Shown here: piece after piece, positions 1 to 6,720 of the stretch
Position numbering within the stretch: position 1 is the stretch's first letter
Layout of the letters: each line of letters begins with the position of its first letter
Origin: Clostridia bacterium
GTDB taxonomy: Bacteria; Bacillota; Clostridia; Christensenellales; Aristaeellaceae
Assembly: GCA_017429695.1 (NCBI GenBank)
Contig: JAFROK010000018.1
Coordinates: 1 to 64,000, forward strand
Direction of reading: 5' to 3'
DNA length: 64,000 bases
Notes under the pieces: model-generated
Told to the model about the DNA's origin: nothing
Database searches by the model: none
The model's input: the letters and a program-made list of their open reading frames with translations, nothing else
Program-made: the position numbers and the translations under genes

Positions 1-17
1 AGATTATCGGCACTAAA

Positions 18-1082
18 TTATCTGTGCACACAATCGCAGAGTATTGTCGGAATTCCGATTGATGTCAACATTCTGTAAATAGCACTCGCCTTATCACTAT
101 ACAACAGATCCTGTGGCTGTTGATCAAAAGCATGAATCAGCACTTCTCGGTCAGGCAGTTGATTCACCTCGTAGAATGCGCTGTAGTCCCGGTTCCCGGG
201 GAGTTCTGAAATGCGTTTCGCCGTTTCTTCGATATCCAGCGTCCGCAAATTTCCGAGACACTCTGTTTCCACGCCGGTGTTACCAACATACAGTTCTCCG
301 TTCTGGTGAACAGTCATATAGATTTCATCCTGGGGCTGTCTGAATAATGTAGCGATATCCAGTCCTTCTTCCAGCTGCCCCCTGAGCATACCGATCGTAC
401 AGATTTCTTCTGCTAATTCATCTATATTTTGTTTCCACTTCTCAAGCCATGGGCGAATTCTTTGAAAGCTTTCCAAGGAACCGCGGTAAGGTTCAAAATC
501 CGTCATGTGAACATGGGGTGTAAAGTTGGGAACTGCAAAAAATATATAAGCGGGCTGCAACCATTGAATTACTGCGTCGATCTCCAATGCATCATCGGTA
601 AAAAAGCGGTTAAACATCAGGGACACCCCAACCTTCGCACCACAGGATTTCATGAACTCAGCCGCTTCAATCCCGGTCTGAAAGGCACCTTCTCGCCTGA
701 CGATCTCATCATGATGTATCGCATTCCCATGAATTGTTATACCAAAATCATTATAGCCACAGTCAAGGTAAGCCTCAATTACGGCGTTCCGGTCTTTCCG
801 ATGCATCAGCGCAATACCGCTTGTCATTCCGTGGTGATAGTTTTTGATATTTTTCGTAGCGGCAGCACTACGAACAATGGACGCAATCTCCGGATGATTC
901 ATCGGCTCGTTATCCAATGTAAAGCTCGCTTCAAAGGGCAGAAGCTCCGCCAGCTCGTCCAGTTTTTCAATGAACAGCAGGGCATCCTCCGACTTCATCA
1001 TACTACCGGGTCCGCCGTTCACATAGCAATGCTTGCAACGCGTATTACAGCCCGAAAGCAAGAAATCAAAATTTATTTCCAT
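18..1082 (-). CDS. Radical SAM protein
   Basis: A 354-residue protein with the radical SAM cluster CNTRCKHC near the N-terminus (Cys12, Cys16, Cys19), the three ligands of a [4Fe-4S] cluster that cleaves S-adenosylmethionine. The next conserved segment (FTLDNEPMNHPE) fits the strand after the cluster in this fold. Two late cysteines (CDC near the end) may be structural or may bind metal. The substrate is unknown; no RiPP precursor or maturation partner is visible next to it. A weak GAGG lies 6 nt before ATG 1082. It lies 82 nt downstream of the S41 peptidase gene on the same strand, so co-transcription is possible. Lower GC than the core genome suggests accessory DNA. The fold is confident; the function is not. 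Confidence 0.8.
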   Translation of the reverse strand: MEINFDFLLSGCNTRCKHCYVNGGPGSMMKSEDALLFIEKLDELAELLPFEASFTLDNEPMNHPEIASIVRSAAATKNIKNYHHGMTSGIALMHRKDRNAVIEAYLDCGYNDFGITIHGNAIHHDEIVRREGAFQTGIEAAEFMKSCGAKVGVSLMFNRFFTDDALEIDAVIQWLQPAYIFFAVPNFTPHVHMTDFEPYRGSLESFQRIRPWLEKWKQNIDELAEEICTIGMLRGQLEEGLDIATLFRQPQDEIYMTVHQNGELYVGNTGVETECLGNLRTLDIEETAKRISELPGNRDYSAFYEVNQLPDREVLIHAFDQQPQDLLYSDKASAIYRMLTSIGIPTILCDCVHR

Positions 1083-1164
1083 AAAGAACCTCTACAGACT
1101 CCGATTTGTTCGTTTGCTTTTTTCATCGTCCGGATAAATGTAAATTTCGAGATTTTTGAATGGT

Positions 1165-2517
1165 TTATCCTTTTATGATTTCTATTCCCTTTTCCAGAAC
1201 TATGTCCCGGCCTGCTGCGAGGTCTGTGTCTGAAGGTATAATCCTGAAGTCGGGAGCGAAACCTTTATTGTAGATGTCCTCACCATTCTGGGCGATGCAC
1301 CTGCGCGTACAGATACGGAAAAAGCCACCGCTTTCAAGCAATTCGCATAAAGGTTGGCCGCTGGAGCCTGCGGTGTTGTTCCCGACGAAGATCGCGTTCG
1401 TATACATTTTCATCACATCAATGAAATCTTCCGCAGCGGAAAACGTGCTTTGGTTCATCAGCACGACGATCGGACCATTCAACTTTCCGGGAGCGTTGTT
1501 GACGACATTCCTTCCTTCATCCTTGACATAGAATATGTTCTTTTGCATTCGGTAGGCTTTTAAGCTGAACGCGTCATCAGTATATTTCAGTTGCGCCTCA
1601 TCAGGTGAAAGGCCATTGAAGTCATCCCGGAACATCGACCATGCCTTATATGTGGGCTCGTAAATCTGAGCCTCAGCATAACAGCTATGGAATCCACCAC
1701 TGATAAACATAGCAGCGATTGCGTCAGCATTGCTGCTATTCCCGCCACTGTTGCCTCTGACATCGAGGATATATCCCTTCGCATTCTTCAGTTCGTCAAA
1801 ACAGGAATAGATTTTCTCGGTCATGGAGTCATCGTCGAACGATACTATCCTGATAATCGCAATCCCATCGTCTGTGATCTGTACAGTATGAACATCCGAA
1901 CTGCTAATCAATCGCTGGGAAGTGATACCTTGTGGAGCTATATCTGTTTTACTCCATAGGATTTTTGAAGGATCGACTCTATCAAGCCGGATTTCATATT
2001 CTCTCTCATCCTTTGCAAAGGTGAAAACCGCACCGCTTCCACGCCTGCCGAACACAATACTATTCAGCACAAAGATGCTACATGCATCTTCATTGGCATG
2101 CCAGAAGTACGGATAGCAGTATTCTTTTATGTAATCATGAATATCAGTTCCGTCAATTTTGACCAGGGTGCTGAACAGAGGAATATCATCTTTTACATCC
2201 TCGGAGACAGCGACCACGATGATCTCATCTCCCGGCTTTGCAAAGTATACAGGAATCATAGAGAAGTATTCGGCATCCTGGGAAATTTCGTTTGGAAAAC
2301 TGACATCAGTATGCCCATCACCCAGCAAGGCAACGAAACGCTTTAGTTCACGGTAATAATCATAAAGGTCTTTCGTTTCCAGAACCCGTACAAGTGCTTT
2401 TTTGTATTCCGCATCCCAGTCGATGTCTACCTTGTCCCAGAATGCGAAATTGTAAGCAACCTCTTTCCAAATCTTTGATAGTTCGTATATCTTCTGAGCA
2501 TTCGTAATGGTATTCAC
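1165..2517 (-). CDS. S41 family peptidase (C-terminal processing protease-like)
   Basis: A 450-residue protein. The second half carries S41 hallmarks: ILDVRGNSGGNSS, then NQSTFSAAEDF (roughly residues 353-363) holding the presumed nucleophilic serine, then VGNNTAGSSGQP. GDGHTDVSFP in the N-terminal half matches the conserved helical region of this family. There is no signal peptide, membrane segment or obvious PDZ domain, so it probably acts in the cytoplasm, unlike exported CtpA/CtpB proteases. It sits between the NUDIX gene (42 nt upstream) and the radical SAM gene (82 nt downstream) on the same strand, possibly as one transcript. Substrate unknown. Confidence 0.75.
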   Translation of the reverse strand: MNTITNAQKIYELSKIWKEVAYNFAFWDKVDIDWDAEYKKALVRVLETKDLYDYYRELKRFVALLGDGHTDVSFPNEISQDAEYFSMIPVYFAKPGDEIIVVAVSEDVKDDIPLFSTLVKIDGTDIHDYIKEYCYPYFWHANEDACSIFVLNSIVFGRRGSGAVFTFAKDEREYEIRLDRVDPSKILWSKTDIAPQGITSQRLISSSDVHTVQITDDGIAIIRIVSFDDDSMTEKIYSCFDELKNAKGYILDVRGNSGGNSSNADAIAAMFISGGFHSCYAEAQIYEPTYKAWSMFRDDFNGLSPDEAQLKYTDDAFSLKAYRMQKNIFYVKDEGRNVVNNAPGKLNGPIVVLMNQSTFSAAEDFIDVMKMYTNAIFVGNNTAGSSGQPLCELLESGGFFRICTRRCIAQNGEDIYNKGFAPDFRIIPSDTDLAAGRDIVLEKGIEIIKG

Positions 2518-2559
2518 ATTGTGCCTCCAATAAGGAATGCAGTTTCCTGTAATCCCGGT

Positions 2560-3009
2560 TTATTTGATTGATACTGTCCATTCGTCTCCTGAAATCAAAT
2601 ACTGAAACTCTGTCAATTCTGGCGTATTCATCACTTTCAGGAGATCGTCAAAATCATTAACGGTTTTTACTGTTGAAAGGTCGCTGTACTTGATCCATTC
2701 CATTTGGCCTTCATCGGATGAAATAAGGTCGCCCGACCACTGCGTTGCCTTAAACAACAGGACAATATATCTTCCGTTCTCTAAGGGAAACTGTTTTACT
2801 CCGACCAATCTTGGATCAAGAATTGTCAAGCCACTTTCTTCTTTCATCTCGCGGATCACAGCATCAACAAAGGATTCTCCGGGTTCTACATGACCACCAG
2901 GCAGAGCATATCCTCGCCAGTCATTTTTTATTCTGTTTTGAAGCAGTATCCTATCGCCGTCTTGTATCAAGCACAATACTGTCAGTTCAACATTCTCTGT
3001 TCTGCCCAT
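2560..3009 (-). CDS. NUDIX hydrolase
   Basis: A 149-residue protein with a complete Nudix box: GHVEPGE, a seven-residue spacer, then REMKEESGL. This matches G-x5-E-x7-REUxEExGU, which binds divalent metal for hydrolysis of nucleoside diphosphate derivatives. The start MGRTENVELTVLCLI resembles MutT-like housecleaning or nucleotide-sugar hydrolases; the exact substrate cannot be read from sequence. The length is normal for a single-domain family member. A GAGG sequence precedes ATG 3009. It is the first gene of the minus-strand trio NUDIX, S41 peptidase, radical SAM. Confidence 0.88.
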   Translation of the reverse strand: MGRTENVELTVLCLIQDGDRILLQNRIKNDWRGYALPGGHVEPGESFVDAVIREMKEESGLTILDPRLVGVKQFPLENGRYIVLLFKATQWSGDLISSDEGQMEWIKYSDLSTVKTVNDFDDLLKVMNTPELTEFQYLISGDEWTVSIK

Positions 3010-3021
3010 AAAATCATCCTC

Positions 3022-3037
3022 ACAGATCCCGATCTGT
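3022..3037 (-). promoter_or_regulatory. Inverted repeat upstream of the NUDIX gene
   Basis: ACAGATC and GATCTGT form 7-nt arms separated by CC, directly before the ribosome-binding region of the NUDIX gene on the minus strand. It could be an operator or a small 5' UTR hairpin. I could not place a convincing promoter beside it. Confidence 0.3.
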
Positions 3038-3170
3038 CGATAGTTCGTTATCTAAAAATACATACTGTTTATGATTCGACATTAAATAGCACCGATCCTG
3101 TATGTGAATTCTGCATACAGGAAACCAGGCTGCTTATTTTTTACGACAAATGATTCTGCAAAAATTTTCA

Positions 3171-3222
3171 AAAAGTGACTTAAAACAGCCAAAAAATTAC
3201 CTGCACTTATGGAGGGGATTAT
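3171..3222 (+). repeat. Leader repeat copy 1
   Basis: A 16-nt block AAAAGTGACTTAAAAC (3171-3186) continues into a partly matching stretch ending in GGAGGGG. A second copy of the block is at 3853-3868 upstream of the MobC-like gene, followed by a similar purine-rich end. Two copies about 680 nt apart inside the mobile element suggest a duplicated leader or a protein-binding site. Confidence 0.5.
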
Positions 3223-3297
3223 ACGCAAGACTCATCCTCTTCCAGAATGGAGATTGACAAAGCTGGTTATTCCCTGGAAAGGAGGAAGGTGTTTTCA

Positions 3298-3621
3298 ATG
3301 ATGTTGATGATCAAGATGCTGCCTGATTGCACAGACATGACTAAAGCAGATAACAGAATTATTGATCCAATCACAATAGACAATTCTCAGTATAACAAGA
3401 CTTTTTCTGAGGACCATCTCGAAGAGATCAGCCCACAGAGCAAAGCTCTGTGTCGAGGGGATTGGGGGCTGTGCCACCAACAAGCAAAAGTGCAAATGTC
3501 GGACATTTGCCCTGCTTGCAACTTCTCCTTTCACTGCTTCATCAAAATTGCAGAAATGCGGTTTCTCCAAACGCTTATAAATCCTTGTGTTCAGCCAGGG
3601 GGTTGCAATTTTTCCCTTTAG
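3298..3621 (+). CDS. Doubtful small ORF over a structured region
   Basis: An open frame of about 107 codons from an ATG that follows AAAGGAGG, at a long spacing of roughly 12 nt. The first 45 codons read as ordinary soluble protein (LPDCTDMTKADNRIIDPITI). The rest runs through the strong hairpins at 3434-3518 and loses protein-like character. If translated, only the front part may matter, with the hairpins then lying in or after the coding region. I recognise no family. It may be a decayed reading frame over a non-coding element. Confidence 0.25.
   Translation: MMLMIKMLPDCTDMTKADNRIIDPITIDNSQYNKTFSEDHLEEISPQSKALCRGDWGLCHQQAKVQMSDICPACNFSFHCFIKIAEMRFLQTLINPCVQPGGCNFSL
3434..3518 (+). other. 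Pair of strong stem-loops upstream of the mob genes (candidate oriT or structured RNA)
   Basis: Hairpin 1: CACAGAGC (3434-3441), AAA loop, GCTCTGTG (3445-3452), 8 perfect base pairs. Hairpin 2: outer arms CAAGCA (3481-3486) and TGCTTG (3513-3518) enclose an 8-bp stem, GCAAATGT (3492-3499) with ACATTTGC (3503-3510) and loop CGG. They lie about 400-500 nt upstream of the MobC-like and relaxase genes. Relaxase nick sites usually sit beside such inverted repeats, so an origin of transfer is a reasonable guess; a regulatory RNA is the alternative. Confidence 0.4.
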
Positions 3622-3670
3622 TTGAGGGGATGTTTTTCTTCCAGAATCCATTTTCAGGAGGTTTACGAAA

Positions 3671-3784
3671 ATGATTACCAAAGATTATCTGAATCTTCAC
3701 CGGACAGTTAGGCATATATATCTGCTGGTTTCATCAGAGAGGGGTTACTCTTCTCGCCTTAATACGGGGGAGAGGGAAACGTGA
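3671..3784 (+). CDS. Short ORF, 37 residues, hypothetical
   Basis: ATG 3671 is preceded by a perfect AGGAGG (3656-3661) with 9-nt spacing. The frame encodes MITKDYLNLHRTVRHIYL and about 19 more residues before TGA 3782-3784. It has no recognised family. It lies between the stem-loops and the MobC-like gene in the mobile element, where it could be a leader peptide. The strong Shine-Dalgarno sequence is the main evidence. Confidence 0.35.
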   Translation: MITKDYLNLHRTVRHIYLLVSSERGYSSRLNTGERET

Positions 3785-3852
3785 TCGAGCATGCCGGGTT
3801 GACAGCGAAAGGAGATGGTTCCATTGGGCTTATCAGCAGTCACTTTTTTCAC

Positions 3853-3899
3853 AAAAGTGACTTAAAACGTCCCATAAATTGCCTTCAATGGTGAGGAGG
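3853..3899 (+). repeat. Leader repeat copy 2
   Basis: The second copy of AAAAGTGACTTAAAAC (3853-3868), followed after a diverged stretch by GAGGAGG at 3893-3899. That GAGGAGG is the ribosome-binding site for the upstream alternative start (ATG 3910) of the MobC-like gene. The first copy is at 3171-3186. Confidence 0.5.
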
Positions 3900-3942
3900 T
3901 TAATTATCCATGATACCCGAAAAAACGCGAGGAGGAAAAACG

Positions 3943-4326
3943 ATGAGTAAGAAAATGAACATGGAAAAACTGCTGGAAAGACAGGCGAAAGTTCTTCAGG
4001 ACAAGCAGCGGATTGAGATCCAGGAACGCGATATCCGGAAAAGGATTGCCGACGAGGAACGCAGGATCAGGACACACCGCTTGTGCACCCGTGGAGGTAT
4101 GCTGGAAACCTATCTTCCTGATCCTGAAAACATTACGAATGATACGGTCGCAACTCTTCTGTCTGGACTGTTCAGTCTGCCGGCTGCAAAGAAGCTGGTT
4201 GCGGAGATTGCTGATCAGTCTGCCGGTATCGTTTCTTCAGATGATTCTGCCACGAATCAGATTGCGGAAATCCCCGAAGATCCGTATGCCGGGTACGAGA
4301 TTGAAGAGCCCGAAGAGGACGAGTGA
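3943..4326 (+). CDS. DUF3847/MobC-like mobilization accessory protein
   Basis: A 127-residue protein, highly charged and helical at the start (KLLERQAKVLQDKQRIEIQE), followed by IRTHRLCTRGGMLETYL. It resembles the small DUF3847-type proteins found before MobL relaxases in clostridial elements, probably relaxosome accessory or DNA-binding proteins. Two in-frame starts each have a Shine-Dalgarno sequence: ATG 3943 with GAGGAGG 7 nt upstream (chosen), and ATG 3910 with GAGGAGG 10 nt upstream, adding 11 residues. The C-terminal third is acidic and probably disordered. The relaxase gene follows after a 377-nt structured gap. Confidence 0.65.
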   Translation: MSKKMNMEKLLERQAKVLQDKQRIEIQERDIRKRIADEERRIRTHRLCTRGGMLETYLPDPENITNDTVATLLSGLFSLPAAKKLVAEIADQSAGIVSSDDSATNQIAEIPEDPYAGYEIEEPEEDE

Positions 4327-4359
4327 TGAACCGACATGAGGCAACCATTTTCAGAGGAG

Positions 4360-4654
4360 GCGCAATTATACGCACTGTATGTGCGTTAATTGCGCTCTCC
4401 GAGGGTCCCTGCGGGAAGCCCGTTGGCTGCAGCATCGCCGCAGCCAACAACAGGGGTACCCCCTGCGCCGATTGCATCGGCTACCCCTCAACCGAAACAT
4501 TTGCCGGTCATTTTTCAGAAAATGATCACCGGCAGTTTCGGTTGATTCGCTCGGATCCATTCTTGTTAATCAGCCCGCAGGCTGATCATTTCCTCGCTCC
4601 TGGCAGATACCTGTTCCCTGATGTTGGGACTTCATTCCCAACACCGGGAACAGG
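4360..4654 (+). other. Array of six consecutive hairpins between the MobC-like and relaxase genes
   Basis: Six inverted repeats follow each other with little gap. (1) 4360-4395: 15 bp with one bulge, loop TGTAT. (2) 4403-4421: GGGTCCC with GGGA-AG-CCC. (3) 4422-4448: GTTGGCTGC/GCAGCCAAC, 9 bp. (4) 4452-4488: AGGGGTA/TACCCCT enclosing GCCGAT-TGC-ATCGGC. (5) 4489-4544: 22 bp in three segments, outer arms CAACCGAAAC and GTTTCGGTTG. (6) 4610-4654: 17 bp, CCTGTTCCC/GGGAACAGG enclosing TGTTGGGA/TCCCAACA; a small 7-bp hairpin (4569-4586) lies before it. The frame is open here, but the relaxase start is clearly at 4704. It could be an origin of transfer, a structured mRNA leader or an ncRNA. Confidence 0.75.
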
Positions 4655-4703
4655 CTTGCAGCAAACTTGTTCTTGTCATGGGCATCTGATCGGAGGTGAT
4701 ACC

Positions 4704-6317
4704 ATGCCCTGTCCCCATTATAGTATCGGCATCGTCAGCAGAGGTCCAGGCGGAACGAGCCATTCCTGTACGGACTCAGCATCCTACCAGTCCGGCGAAA
4801 AGATCTATTCCGAATACGAAGGCGTCTGGCATTCCGGAAAGCATGTTGAGCGTGTCGTTCATACAGATATTCTTCTCCCGCCGAACGCACCGGAGGAATA
4901 CCGGGATCGGTCCGTATTGTGGAACGCGGTTGATGCCAGTGAAAAGTCTTCTGTTGCGCAGACTGCCCGCCGGATTATTGTCGCATTACCCAGGGAATTG
5001 TCTCTGGAAGAGAACATCGCCCTGATTACTGAACACTGTCAGGAGGAATTCGTGGATAAAGGCATGATCGCGGATATCGCCGTTCATATGGAGAATGACG
5101 GAAATCCGCATGCGCATATTCTGTTGACCGTACGTGCCATGGATGAAAACGGAAAATGGCTTCCGAAAACGAAAACTGCTTATCTGTTGGATGAGAATGG
5201 TGAACGGGTCAGGGACGAGAACGGAAAATACAAAAGAATCCGCATGGATACTGTTGACTGGAATCACCAGGATAAGGCAGAACTCTGGCGTCACGCCTGG
5301 GAGGAAAAGCAGAATCTGTATCTCGAAAAAGCCGGCAGTTCAGAACGGGTTGATATGCGTTCCTACAAACGGCAGGGTGTGGAAAAAGTACCACAGCGGC
5401 ATATGGGACCGGCTATTACCGCGATGGAACGAAAAGGCGTAGAAACCGAGATCGGAAACCGGAATCAGAAGATCAGTTCCGGGAATCAAATTCTGACGGA
5501 ACTGCATCGGATTCTGGAAATGATTCTCAGCATTCTGAAAGCCCTGGCGGACATGATCCGGAGCATCAATACCATTGAGAATCCGGAAGAAAAAAGCATT
5601 CGAGATCTGCTGACTGCATACCGTGATTTGCGGGTTCAGGATCTGAAAAACGACAACCTGAATACAGCGGAAGACAGTGAACTGATCGCGTTTGACAATG
5701 CGCTGTCCTTCGTTACCGAACTGGATGTGAAAACCGTCAGTGATCTGGCAATTCACATCAATGATGTGAATGAAAAAATGATTTCACTGCATGATCAGAC
5801 TATTGGAATTGAAAACCGGTTACAGGACATTGACGCTATCCTTCAGGCGGTTCAGACCATCCGGGAAACGAAGCCGGTTTTCGAAGAATACAGCAAGATC
5901 CATTGGGAATCCGCCCGAGCAAAATATCGGGAAAAACATGGGGCTGAAATGGATAAAGCAGTGAAGGCGAAGGAACTGCTGAAAAAGCTTCATGTATCTT
6001 TACCGGTGAATAAAAAAGCCCTGAGTAAGGAAGCCTCTGAGCTGAGGGCAAAGGTTGAATCCATTCATGCGGATCTGAACAGTTACCGGCAGCAGATGAA
6101 TCAGCTGCAGAATCTGCGGAACTGTATCCGTAAAGTGATTCCGGATGCATTACCTCTGAAGGCCCATGATGAAAAAGTATCGTTCCGGGAAATATCTGAA
6201 AAGTTAAACAACCAGAAGAGCCTGGACCGGATGATGGACCGTGTTACGGATCATATTATCCGCCAGGATGAGCACCAGGAAATGGAAAAGGCTGCTCTGC
6301 CGAAGGAGAGAGAATAA
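4704..6317 (+). CDS. MobA/MobL family relaxase
   Basis: A 537-residue protein. The start ATG 4704 has a perfect GGAGGTGAT immediately upstream; the frame is open back to 4323, but that part is the hairpin array. The N-terminal domain begins MPCPHYSIGIVSRG and contains SASYQSGEKIYSE with the candidate catalytic tyrosine. The HUH metal motif is NPHAHILL (about residues 134-141), preceded by IAVHMENDG. VALPRELSLEENIALI is also typical of MobL. After about residue 230 the chain is mostly helical and coiled-coil. The enzyme should nick one strand at oriT and pilot it into a recipient using transfer machinery supplied in trans. Its stop overlaps the next gene start (TAATG). Confidence 0.92.
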   Translation: MPCPHYSIGIVSRGPGGTSHSCTDSASYQSGEKIYSEYEGVWHSGKHVERVVHTDILLPPNAPEEYRDRSVLWNAVDASEKSSVAQTARRIIVALPRELSLEENIALITEHCQEEFVDKGMIADIAVHMENDGNPHAHILLTVRAMDENGKWLPKTKTAYLLDENGERVRDENGKYKRIRMDTVDWNHQDKAELWRHAWEEKQNLYLEKAGSSERVDMRSYKRQGVEKVPQRHMGPAITAMERKGVETEIGNRNQKISSGNQILTELHRILEMILSILKALADMIRSINTIENPEEKSIRDLLTAYRDLRVQDLKNDNLNTAEDSELIAFDNALSFVTELDVKTVSDLAIHINDVNEKMISLHDQTIGIENRLQDIDAILQAVQTIRETKPVFEEYSKIHWESARAKYREKHGAEMDKAVKAKELLKKLHVSLPVNKKALSKEASELRAKVESIHADLNSYRQQMNQLQNLRNCIRKVIPDALPLKAHDEKVSFREISEKLNNQKSLDRMMDRVTDHIIRQDEHQEMEKAALPKERE

Positions 6318-6637
6318 TGATGGATAATGAACAGGAAAAGCGGATGAATACAACTTCCGCCGTAATCATGGAAGAGCCCGAGAGTACCATGTTTGAAGAT
6401 GAAGAAGAATATGTCCCCATTGATCTGTGCACGAACATTGATTATACCGATGAGCCCCCGCCCGGATTCTTTGACTGGTGGGAAGATGACCGGAATCCGT
6501 TTTCTGAAACGATCATCCGGAAGATTGGAAACACCTGGTACAGCATCAGTACCAGTTGCGATGGAACAGAACCGCTGTTCGATAAAGTAAAACGCCTGAT
6601 TCTGAACGATACGGAAACCAAAAAGGAGGGCAGCTGA
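6317..6637 (+). CDS. TnpW-like transposon-encoded protein
   Basis: A 106-residue acidic protein. The C-terminal part, RKIGNTWYSISTSCDG then LFDKVKRLILND, resembles the short TnpW family of clostridial transposons (IGxTxYxVxxxF...DKIxRLI). The first 70 residues are acidic and Pro/Trp-containing (PPPGFFDWWEDD) and match no family I know. It overlaps the relaxase stop by one base and is followed 2 nt later by the recombinase frame, so the three genes are translationally linked. The function of TnpW is not established; a role with the recombinase is inferred only from position. Confidence 0.6.
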   Translation: MMDNEQEKRMNTTSAVIMEEPESTMFEDEEEYVPIDLCTNIDYTDEPPPGFFDWWEDDRNPFSETIIRKIGNTWYSISTSCDGTEPLFDKVKRLILNDTETKKEGS

Positions 6638-6720
6638 GAATGACAAAACAGGCCAGATATGATAATATGAACTCAAGCACTACGGTACTGTCGGCTGATT
6701 CGAAAAAGGAGGATTTAAAC

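Noticed and set aside
18-3009. RiPP biosynthesis cluster
   Set aside because: A radical SAM and a protease are present but no precursor peptide, transporter or recognition domain was seen.
4323-4703. N-terminal extension of the relaxase from 4323
   Set aside because: The extension is the hairpin array; ATG 4704 has a perfect ribosome site and gives the standard MobL start.
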